From an uncultured Myxococcales bacterium (lineage in GTDB: Bacteria; Myxococcota_A; UBA9042; DTJE01): 26,568 bases of DNA. Of this stretch, positions 6,646 to 13,289 are shown in pieces. A model generated the notes under the pieces. That model was not told where the DNA came from and ran no database searches. It saw only the letters and a program-made list of their open reading frames with translations. The stretch spans positions 1 to 26,568 of the forward strand of contig CALJUR010000085.1 in the NCBI GenBank assembly GCA_937975765.1. The letters are read 5' to 3'. Positions within the stretch are counted from its first letter, which is position 1; every line of letters begins with the position of its first letter. The position numbers and the translations under genes are program-made.

Positions 6646-9039
6646 ATGAATCGAATCCAGGCCTTGCCGTTGATGCGTGCGGGGTTGTCCGTGCTGGTCG
6701 TGGCCGCATGGACGGCGTGCGGAGGCGACGGCAAGGGCGACGTCGTGCAGGACCTGTGCACCGGCCCGGCGTGCCCCTCGGACGTGCCGGATATCGCTGA
6801 AGCAACTCCCGACGAGGGGACCCAGGTCGAGGAGGTCCGCGAGGTTCCGGCCGAGGTCGCGCAGGACACGGGCAAGCCCGAGACGGTGGACGAGTGCAAC
6901 CCGGACTGCGATGCCACGCCCGGCGCCTTCGGGTGCGCGTGCCTGGAAAACCGCGACTGCGACAGCAACTTCTGCGTGCTGTTCTCCGACCAGACGCGGC
7001 GCTGCACGGTCACGTGCGTCGAGAACTGCTGCGACGACTGGAAGTGTTCGCAGGTGATCATGTCGGGCGGCGACCCGACGTGGCTGTGCGTCCCCGACAT
7101 CGACCCGCTGTGCAACATGAAGTGCCTGCAGGACGGCGTCTGCGGTGGCGACGCGCTGTGCGTTTCCATGCCGACGGCGCACCCCGAGGACACCCCGATG
7201 TCGTTCTGCCTGCGGGCGTGCCAGGACGCGTCCCAGTGCCCCGAGGACTACGACTGCATCGACGCGACGAACTCGGCGGGCACCCGAACCGCGAAGCAGT
7301 GCGTGCCGAAGAGCGGCCACTGCCTGTGCCCGGCGGACACGGACTACCAGAACGACCCCGAGCATTGCGGCACCTGCGAGAACCAGTGCGAATTCGCGAA
7401 CGGCGTGCCCATGTGCCAGGAAGGCGGCTGCATCATGGCGGGCTGCCTGGAAGGCTACATGAACCTCGACAGCAAGGACGCGAGCGGGTGCGAGTACCAG
7501 TGCACCTACCAGGGCAAGACGGACCTGCCCGACCCGGACAGCGTGGCCGCGGCGTGCCCGGACACCAACCGGAACTGCTTCGACGCCAACTGCGACGGCA
7601 TGGACGGCGTGATCGATCGCGGCGTGTTCGTCGACGTCGAAACCGGCTTCGACGCGGACAACTTCAAGGGCACCCAGGCATTCCCCTTCAAGTCCATCGG
7701 CGCGGCGATCGACTTCGCTGCGAAGGACGCCAAGCGGAAGGACGTGTACGTGTCCAAGGGGATGTACACCGAGCAGATCGTCCTGAAGGAAGGCGTCTTC
7801 GTGTACGGCGGCTATGACGCCGCGCAGGGCTGGAAGCGGTCGCTGGAGACCTTCGCCACCAACGTCAACTGGAAGGGCGCCGAGACGGACGCGATCCGCG
7901 CGGTGGTCGCCGACCGCATCACCTCGGCGACGCTCGACGGGTTCCGGATCCGGACCAACCCGGCGTCCAGCGAGTCGAGTTCGGCTTACGGCATGACGGT
8001 CCACAGGTGCGGTGCCGGCCTGGTGATCGCGAACAACACCTTCGAGCCGGGGTCCGGCCGCGACGGGCGCAGCGGGTCCCCGGGGGAGTATGGGCTGAAC
8101 GGGAACTCCGGGGGGATCGGCGCCAACTCGTTCGAATACGACGGCTGCCTGCTGTGCGCCGGCTGCTCGAAGGTCTCGTACGACGAGATCGCGATCCCGG
8201 GTTCCGGTGGCACGGGTCCTTGCGGCGACAACGGCGGGGTCGGCGGCAAGGGGGGCAAGTTCGACTCGGCGGGGAATCCCGGCCAGCCTGGCATGGATGG
8301 CGGCGGCACCGCGGGTGCTGCGGGCAGCAGCCCGACGGCAAACGGCGGCAACGGGGGCAACGGCCTCCCGGGCGCCAACGGCACGACCGGGACCGGCGGC
8401 TCGGCGCTGGCCCGCTGGAACGCGATCAACCTGTTCCTGCCGCAGCATGGCCAGGCCGGCAGTGACGGCAGCGACGGCAAGGGCGGCGGCGGCGGCGGCG
8501 GCGGCGGCGGGGACGACGAGGGACTCCTGGGATGGGAGTGCCACTCCGCGGGCGGGTCGGGCGGCGGTGGCGGTGGCGGCGGGTGCGGCGGCAAGGGCGG
8601 CAAGGGCGGAACCGGCGGCGGCGGCTCGTTCGGCATCCTGGTCTACGAGTCCAGCCCCGTGATCCGCGGCAACTTCATCTACTCCGGCAACGGCGGCAAC
8701 GGCTACCCGGGCGGGCGCGGCGGCGATGGCGGCCAGGGCGGCCCGGGCGGTACCGGTGGCCAGCAGGCCGACGACGTCGGCGGCGGCGGCGGCAAGGGCG
8801 GCAACGGCGGCAACGGCGGCCTGGGTGGCGCGGGCGGCGGCGGCGCGGGCGGCCCCTCGTTCCCGCTGTACATCGTGGGCGTGTCCTCGGACCCGGCCTG
8901 CGAGGGCAACACGCTGGAAGTCCGCGGGACGCCGGGCATGGGCGGCTCGGGCGGCGTGGACGATTCGAACCGGGGCGCCGACGGCCTGACCGGCGCGATC
9001 TTCGGCGCGACCCCGAAGTGCGTGGAACCGGCCTCCTGA
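6646..9039 (+). CDS. Lipoprotein with Cys-rich region and Gly-rich (PGRS-like) beta-helix
   Basis: Function is unknown; it is probably a cell-surface protein of 797 residues. The signal peptide ends at a lipobox-like WTAC with Cys25. An acidic stalk (26-85) leads to a Cys-rich region at about 84-315, with EGF- or Dickkopf-like spacing of more than 30 Cys. Residues 325-470 resemble DUF1565/parallel beta-helix proteins (AFPFKSIGAAIDFA, GVFVYGGYD). From 470 on, helix-like strands (SFGILVYESSPVIRGNFIYS, and SFPLYIVG with what follows it) alternate with blocks of GGN, GGK and GGx repeats, including ten consecutive Gly at 613-622. The blocks recall mycobacterial PGRS or polyglycine-II sheets, but no PE domain is present. 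The ATG at 6646 is preceded by a purine-rich GGAAAGGGGG. The oxidoreductase gene follows 59 bp later on the same strand. Confidence 0.88.
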   Translation: MNRIQALPLMRAGLSVLVVAAWTACGGDGKGDVVQDLCTGPACPSDVPDIAEATPDEGTQVEEVREVPAEVAQDTGKPETVDECNPDCDATPGAFGCACLENRDCDSNFCVLFSDQTRRCTVTCVENCCDDWKCSQVIMSGGDPTWLCVPDIDPLCNMKCLQDGVCGGDALCVSMPTAHPEDTPMSFCLRACQDASQCPEDYDCIDATNSAGTRTAKQCVPKSGHCLCPADTDYQNDPEHCGTCENQCEFANGVPMCQEGGCIMAGCLEGYMNLDSKDASGCEYQCTYQGKTDLPDPDSVAAACPDTNRNCFDANCDGMDGVIDRGVFVDVETGFDADNFKGTQAFPFKSIGAAIDFAAKDAKRKDVYVSKGMYTEQIVLKEGVFVYGGYDAAQGWKRSLETFATNVNWKGAETDAIRAVVADRITSATLDGFRIRTNPASSESSSAYGMTVHRCGAGLVIANNTFEPGSGRDGRSGSPGEYGLNGNSGGIGANSFEYDGCLLCAGCSKVSYDEIAIPGSGGTGPCGDNGGVGGKGGKFDSAGNPGQPGMDGGGTAGAAGSSPTANGGNGGNGLPGANGTTGTGGSALARWNAINLFLPQHGQAGSDGSDGKGGGGGGGGGGDDEGLLGWECHSAGGSGGGGGGGGCGGKGGKGGTGGGGSFGILVYESSPVIRGNFIYSGNGGNGYPGGRGGDGGQGGPGGTGGQQADDVGGGGGKGGNGGNGGLGGAGGGGAGGPSFPLYIVGVSSDPACEGNTLEVRGTPGMGGSGGVDDSNRGADGLTGAIFGATPKCVEPAS
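8482..8511 (+). repeat. (GGC)n microsatellite encoding polyglycine
   Basis: About nine consecutive GGC triplets plus a GGG encode the ten-Gly run at residues 613-622 of the Gly-rich lipoprotein. Slippage by whole triplets would change length without a frameshift. Confidence 0.9.
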
Positions 9040-9098
9040 GGCACAGGCCTGCGACGCGGGTGCCCCTTCTCCTCCCCTCTTTCCTTCGAGGTGTTTCG

Positions 9099-10094
9099 AT
9101 GCCCGGATTGCTGGACCCGATCGACGTCGCCCACCTGCACCTGCGCAACCGCATCGTGATGCCGCCGATGGCGTCCGGGCGCGCCGGGGCGGACGGGCGC
9201 GCGACGGACGACCACGTGGAATACCACCGGTCGCGCGCGGCGGCCGGGACGGCGCTGGTGATCGTGGAACATTCGGGCGTGCACCCGCTGGGCCGGTACA
9301 ACGAGGGACAGTTGTGCGCCTGGGACGACGGATGCGTGCCGGGGCTGGCGCGGGTGGCCGCGGGCATCCGCGAGGCGGGCGCAGTGGCCTGCCTGCAGTT
9401 GTCGCACGCGGGTTCGATGGGGTCGCCGGCGGTGCCGGGGCGGCGGCCGGTGGGGCCGTCGGCGGTGGGGCACCCGTACGGGAAAGGCGAGGTGCCGGAC
9501 GCGCTGGACGAGGAAGGGATCGCCGAGGTGGTGCGGGCGTTCGGGGACGCCGCCGAACGGGCGGTGGCGGCCGGGTTCGACGCCGTCGAGGTGCACGCGG
9601 CGCACGGCTTCCTGCTGGCGCAGTTCCTGTCGCCGCTGACCAACCGTCGGTGCGACGCGTACGGCGGGTCCGAGGAGAACCGGGGCCGGCTGCACGTCGA
9701 GGTGGTGCGCGAGGTGCGGCGGCGCGTGGCAGGGCGGGTCGCGGTGTTCGTGCGGCTGGGCGCGGATGACGAGACGGCGGGCGGGACGACGATCGACGCG
9801 GCGTGCCGGGTCGCGCAACGGCTGGTGGAGGCCGGGGCGGACCTGCTGGACGTGTCGGGCGGGCTGCAGGGTTCGCGGCCGGCGTGGCACACCGAGGCGG
9901 GGTACTACGTGAAGCATGCGACCGCCATCCGGAAGGCGACCGGCGTGCCGGTGATCACGACCGGGGGGATCGCCGATCCGGCGTTCGCGGACGCGGTCGT
10001 GCGGGAGGGCCGGGCCGACCTGGTGGGCATCGGGCGCGCGATGCTGAAGCACCCCGACTGGGCCGCGATGGCCATCGCCGAACTGCGGCGGTAG
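9099..10094 (+). CDS. NADH:flavin oxidoreductase, Old Yellow Enzyme family
   Basis: This 331-residue FMN-binding TIM barrel belongs to the OYE family, which reduces activated C=C bonds with NAD(P)H. Family motifs are RNRIVMPPMAS near the N-terminus, LQLSHAG (99-105), the substrate-binding pair H166/H169 in VEVHAAHGF, and QFLSPLTNRR followed by DAYGGSEENR (175-195). The phosphate-binding end is TTGGI and GIGRAML. The length matches single-domain OYEs such as YqjM rather than the longer dienoyl-CoA reductases with Fe-S and FAD domains. Phe171 sits where YqjM has the catalytic Tyr169, and Ala25 is at or near the active-site Cys position, so its chemistry may differ. GAGGTG precedes the ATG. It may be co-transcribed with the Gly-rich gene 59 bp upstream. 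The true substrate cannot be read from sequence. Confidence 0.9.
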   Translation: MPGLLDPIDVAHLHLRNRIVMPPMASGRAGADGRATDDHVEYHRSRAAAGTALVIVEHSGVHPLGRYNEGQLCAWDDGCVPGLARVAAGIREAGAVACLQLSHAGSMGSPAVPGRRPVGPSAVGHPYGKGEVPDALDEEGIAEVVRAFGDAAERAVAAGFDAVEVHAAHGFLLAQFLSPLTNRRCDAYGGSEENRGRLHVEVVREVRRRVAGRVAVFVRLGADDETAGGTTIDAACRVAQRLVEAGADLLDVSGGLQGSRPAWHTEAGYYVKHATAIRKATGVPVITTGGIADPAFADAVVREGRADLVGIGRAMLKHPDWAAMAIAELRR

Positions 10095-10104
10095 GACGCC
10101 CCTC

Positions 10105-10141
10105 CAATTCAGGGACAGTCACCATTATTGGTGATGCAACT
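10105..10141. repeat. Solitary REP-like repeat, GGGACAGTCACC family
   Basis: This 37-bp unit matches 3340-3376 in the opposite orientation with one difference. It contains AGGGACAGTCACCATTATTG. It lies in the 137-bp spacer between two convergent genes (ends 10094 and 10232), a usual place for REP elements, where it could help end transcripts or protect them from exonucleases. Nothing else recognisable is in the spacer. Confidence 0.75.
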
Positions 10142-10231
10142 CCTCGAATTCTCGCCACTCAAGCGGAGTAGCGGGGCCCCGGCCTGCATCCGGACCGGGA
10201 CCCGCGTTCGGCATCGGGGAATACGCGAGGG

Positions 10232-11503
10232 TCAGCGCCAGCCGCGCCGATCGAATTCGTGGTGCAGGACCTGGACCGCGGTCGCGACGCCGTCCTCGGA
10301 CTGCACCCGGCGGCCCAGCGCGCGGGCCCGGTCCTGCATGGACGCGTCGGCCAGAACCTGGCGGATGGCGTCGTGCAGGCGCGCGACGGACAGGCGCCGG
10401 TACGGGATCGAACGGGTGGCGACACCCAGTTCCTGCAGGCGCCACGCCCAGAAGGGCTGATCGGCGAAAAAGGGCATGGGGATCGACGGGATCCCGGCCC
10501 GCACGGCCTCGGCCGTCGTGCCCGCCCCGGCGTGGTGCAGGGCGGCGGCCATCCGGGGGAACAGCCCGCCGTAGGGAACGTCGTCGATCGCGTGCGCGAA
10601 GGGGGGCAGGTCGGACGCCTGCAGGCCGCCCCAGCCGCGCGACAGCACCAGCCGGGCGCCGGCTCGCGACGCGGCCTGCAGCAGCATCGCGGCGTCCCGT
10701 GCGGGGTCGGGCCCGGCCATGCTGCCGAACCCGGCGAACAGCGGTGGCGGGCCGTCGCGCAGAAAGCCTTCCAGGTCGGGCGGAAGCGCCCAGCCGTCCG
10801 GCAGGGGCAGGAACCAGTACCCCGTCATCCGCCACGGGTCCGGCCAGTCCGGCGGCTGCGGCAGCACGGACGGGCTGATGCCGACGACCAGCGGGGGCTG
10901 CGACGCGCGGATCCCGGCGAACGGCCCGCCCCGGGGATAGGCGGGCAGTCCCAGGATGCCGGATCGCACGTGCCGGAACACGCCGCCGGTCATCCCCCAC
11001 AGCATCCTTTCGGCCAGGCGGTGCGAGACGCGGTTGAAGCCCGGCAGGTGCCGCACGGCGGGTGGCAGCGCAGGCGTCGGGAAGGTGCGTGTCTCGGCCA
11101 TCGGGACGACGTACGCCGCGAACCACGGCTTGCCCAGGCGTTCCGCGATCCCCTGGCCGATCAGCAGGTTGACGGTGCTGGTGCCCACGATGTCGGCGTC
11201 GCTGCAGGCGGCCAAAGCCTTCCGGGTATAGCCCTCGGCCAGCGGCACCAACTGGTCGCGCAGCCAGCCCAGGGCCTTCCAGCCGCCCTGCCCCAGCATC
11301 GCTCGCCCTTCCGGGCTGTCGACCAGCGCACGCGGGTCGCCCTCGGCGGCGGTGAACGGCAGGCCCTGGGACCGTGCCAGCGCCTCGAACGGCGGGTGCG
11401 ACACGACCTTCACGTCGTGCCCGGCCCGGGCCAGCCCGGCGGCCAGCGCCACCAGCGGCTGCACGTCCCCGCGGGACCCCATCGTCAGCAGGCGGATGCG
11501 CAT
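10232..11503 (-). CDS. Glycosyltransferase family 1/28, sterol 3-beta-glucosyltransferase-like
   Basis: This 423-residue GT-B enzyme probably transfers a sugar from a nucleotide sugar to a lipophilic acceptor. The N-terminus MGSRGDVQP (8-16) is the family's characteristic opening loop. FAGFGSMAG (257-264) and HHAGAGTTAEAVRAGIPSI (323-341), followed by PFFADQPFWAWR, form the C-terminal donor site typical of UGT80/Atg26-like sterol glucosyltransferases and related antibiotic GTs. The start is placed at the ATG at 11503, because the motif region begins at once and upstream codons look non-coding; GAAGG precedes it. Related proteins also glycosylate carotenoids, macrolides or glycolipids, so the acceptor is unknown. 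A lipoprotein gene ends 67 bp upstream on the same strand and could be read in the same transcript. Confidence 0.85.
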   Translation of the reverse strand: MRIRLLTMGSRGDVQPLVALAAGLARAGHDVKVVSHPPFEALARSQGLPFTAAEGDPRALVDSPEGRAMLGQGGWKALGWLRDQLVPLAEGYTRKALAACSDADIVGTSTVNLLIGQGIAERLGKPWFAAYVVPMAETRTFPTPALPPAVRHLPGFNRVSHRLAERMLWGMTGGVFRHVRSGILGLPAYPRGGPFAGIRASQPPLVVGISPSVLPQPPDWPDPWRMTGYWFLPLPDGWALPPDLEGFLRDGPPPLFAGFGSMAGPDPARDAAMLLQAASRAGARLVLSRGWGGLQASDLPPFAHAIDDVPYGGLFPRMAAALHHAGAGTTAEAVRAGIPSIPMPFFADQPFWAWRLQELGVATRSIPYRRLSVARLHDAIRQVLADASMQDRARALGRRVQSEDGVATAVQVLHHEFDRRGWR

Positions 11504-11570
11504 GCGAAGACCTTCCCGTCGATCCAGTCGATGCAACGATGATAGCGGAACGCGGCGCCCGAGGGGTGCC

Positions 11571-12557
11571 TCAGGGCGCAGGCAGCGCGCCGGCAACGAG
11601 GTTGGGCGCGTAAACGCCGTCGCCGGGCACGGGGATCACCTGGGTCTTCTGCTGGAGTTCGTCCAGGACCTTCACGGCGAGCAGGCCGTGATACAGCCGC
11701 GGCACCGACGGATCGGGGCCGGCCGCAGTCGGGGCGAAGCGGATGGTGAGGGGGACGACCGCGCCCGGAGCGATGCCGTTCATCCGGGTGGCGGGCGTCC
11801 CCGACAGCGAGAACGCCGTCGAGGGGTCGCCGGTGAACGGTGCCGGGCAGGCGGGGTTCCCTTCTGCGTCCGCGGGGCAGTCGTGCGCGATGGCGCCCTG
11901 GAAGGTGCAATGGCCCGTACCGGTGTTGACCAGGTTCGCCACCCGGTCGATCGGCGTGCCGACCGTGGTGGTTCCGAGGTCCGCCGGAAGCCCGGGCACG
12001 AACGCGATCCGGCAGATCGCACCCACCTCGATGTTCACCAGGATCGGCACGTCCAGCGTCGGCTGTGACGGGTCGTCCGACACGATGCGCAGCACCGCGG
12101 TGACCCGGGCCGCCTGGCCGTCCGCGGTGAAGGCCAGGTTCACGGTCTTGAAGCCGTCGCCCGCAATCTCGAAGGTGGGCAGAGTCTCGGCCGGTTCGCC
12201 CCCCAGGTCCAGTTGGAACCGGTCGGCCTGCCCCGGCGGCTGGACGTCCGCCACCGACACCGACGACACGTGCAACGTGGCGCTCCCCGTGTTCGACAGC
12301 GTGACCATCCGCTGGATGGGCGCCGATACCGCGGCGAATCCCAGGTCGATGGCGTCGGGGGTCACCTGCAGTTGCGGGCAGCCTGGCGATGCACCGAGGA
12401 CCTCGAACGGCCACAGGCCGGCCTCCCCCGCCACGATCAGCGAGATTCGCGCCTCGCCCGAGGTCGTCGGGGTGTAGCGCAGCGTGACGCCCAGCGACTC
12501 GTCGCCGACCAGCGCGAACGGCAAGAAAGCCCCCTCAAGAAGCGACACCGCCTCCAT
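11571..12557 (-). CDS. ASH-domain lipoprotein, C-terminal part (split by frameshift)
   Basis: This reading frame holds the rest of the lipoprotein that begins at 13149. Its ATG at 12557 is only the first Met after the break. Homology-like sequence in this frame runs back to the G9 tract at 12719-12727 (DTLQLVATPDPIDFG follows the tract directly). The frame carries about three immunoglobulin-like ASH/choice-of-anchor D repeats, each starting with a motif like LxVTPDxIDLGxxxV and containing NTG or NAG turns (for example VTLSNTGSATL and ANLVNTGTG). Such domains are non-catalytic and usually serve adhesion or protein contacts. With one G removed from the tract, both parts join into a single protein of about 525 residues. 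As sequenced, this half would lack a signal peptide and a ribosome site. Confidence 0.75.
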   Translation of the reverse strand: MEAVSLLEGAFLPFALVGDESLGVTLRYTPTTSGEARISLIVAGEAGLWPFEVLGASPGCPQLQVTPDAIDLGFAAVSAPIQRMVTLSNTGSATLHVSSVSVADVQPPGQADRFQLDLGGEPAETLPTFEIAGDGFKTVNLAFTADGQAARVTAVLRIVSDDPSQPTLDVPILVNIEVGAICRIAFVPGLPADLGTTTVGTPIDRVANLVNTGTGHCTFQGAIAHDCPADAEGNPACPAPFTGDPSTAFSLSGTPATRMNGIAPGAVVPLTIRFAPTAAGPDPSVPRLYHGLLAVKVLDELQQKTQVIPVPGDGVYAPNLVAGALPAP

Positions 12558-13149
12558 CGTAAAGCCGGTCGAGCCCTCGATGTCCAGGTACGTGGACGTG
12601 ATCGGGATCGGCCGGCATCCAGCGTTCCGGATCAGGACATCGAGGTCCTTCGATTGGCCGCACTCGACGGTGCCGAAGTCGATGGGATCGGGCGTGGCGA
12701 CTAGTTGAAGGGTGTCGTCCCCCCCCCTGGATCGGGATGCGTGTTTCCCCCCAGGGAAGGTCGTGCTTCAGCAACAACTCGGCCCGATGCAGTTCCCCGT
12801 TCGCTGGCCTGTATGTGACCAGGACGGACATCGTCTCACCCTCTTCCAGGGCGTTCCGGGGTAGGACCGGTATCTCGAAGCCTTCGTAGTCCCCGGCCAG
12901 AAAGACCTCGTGAAACCGGATTGCTCCACAACCCCCTGCATTCGTGATCTCCACCATTCTCGCATCGGCAACGCCGACCGGCACGCAGCCGAAGTCGAGA
13001 GTGGACGGGGACACGACCAGAGGCAGATCCGCACCCTCCCGGCACAGGGCCTCGTGGCCGTCGTCCCCGTCGAACGCGCAGCCCGCGATCGGGACGATCC
13101 CCAGGACGGTGGACAGGAAGGCGATTCGGACCGGCCTCGACGCGCGCAT
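12535..13149 (-). CDS. ASH-domain lipoprotein, N-terminal part (split by frameshift)
   Basis: The product starts MRASRPVRIAFLSTVLG and reaches the lipobox IAGC, with Cys24 as the predicted lipid anchor. A first ASH/choice-of-anchor D-like domain follows (LVVSPSTLDFGCVPVG at about residues 44-60, with an NAGGCG turn). The real sequence stops making sense at the G9 tract (12719-12727). The codons after IPIQGGG are Arg/His/Ser-rich out-of-frame read-through to a stop at 12535. The ATG at 13149 has GAGGTG four bases upstream. A TACAAT at 13182-13187 on the same strand could be a -10 but lacks a clear -35. The gene may be a pseudogene, a phase-variable locus or a correct gene with a one-base sequence error. 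Confidence 0.75.
   Translation of the reverse strand: MRASRPVRIAFLSTVLGIVPIAGCAFDGDDGHEALCREGADLPLVVSPSTLDFGCVPVGVADARMVEITNAGGCGAIRFHEVFLAGDYEGFEIPVLPRNALEEGETMSVLVTYRPANGELHRAELLLKHDLPWGETRIPIQGGGRHPSTSRHARSHRLRHRRVRPIEGPRCPDPERWMPADPDHVHVPGHRGLDRLYDGGGVAS
12719..12727 (-). repeat. G9 homopolymer at the frameshift point
   Basis: Nine C on the plus strand read as nine G on the coding strand. With nine, the reading frame leaves the ASH-domain protein. With eight, codons run IQGGDDTLQLVATP without interruption. Long G tracts are prone to replication slippage and also to sequencing error. Confidence 0.9.
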
Positions 13150-13252
13150 GGTTCACCTCGCGGCAGAAGGAACGTGACGGCATTGTAAGGTTTGGACGTC
13201 GGGGAAGGGGAGTAGTTGCGGGTGGACGGCGCGATCAAATGCCTGGTTTCCT

Positions 13253-13282
13253 GGAGGCGGGGGACGGGGCCCCCGCCCTACA
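13253..13282. repeat. G+C-rich palindromic repeat 3' of polA
   Basis: GGCGGGGG and CCCCCGCC form an 8-bp stem around ACGGGG, followed by CTACA. The unit begins 8 bases beyond the polA stop codon and recurs twice at 23958-24016, again at the 3' end of a minus-strand gene. It may act as a REP or as an mRNA-end hairpin; there is no U tract. Confidence 0.65.
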
Positions 13283-13289
13283 ACCGGGA

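Noticed and set aside
6211..8544. 777-codon minus frame opposite the Gly-rich lipoprotein
   Set aside because: Poly-Ala/Val shadow with no motif; the plus frame has a signal peptide and regular Cys spacing.
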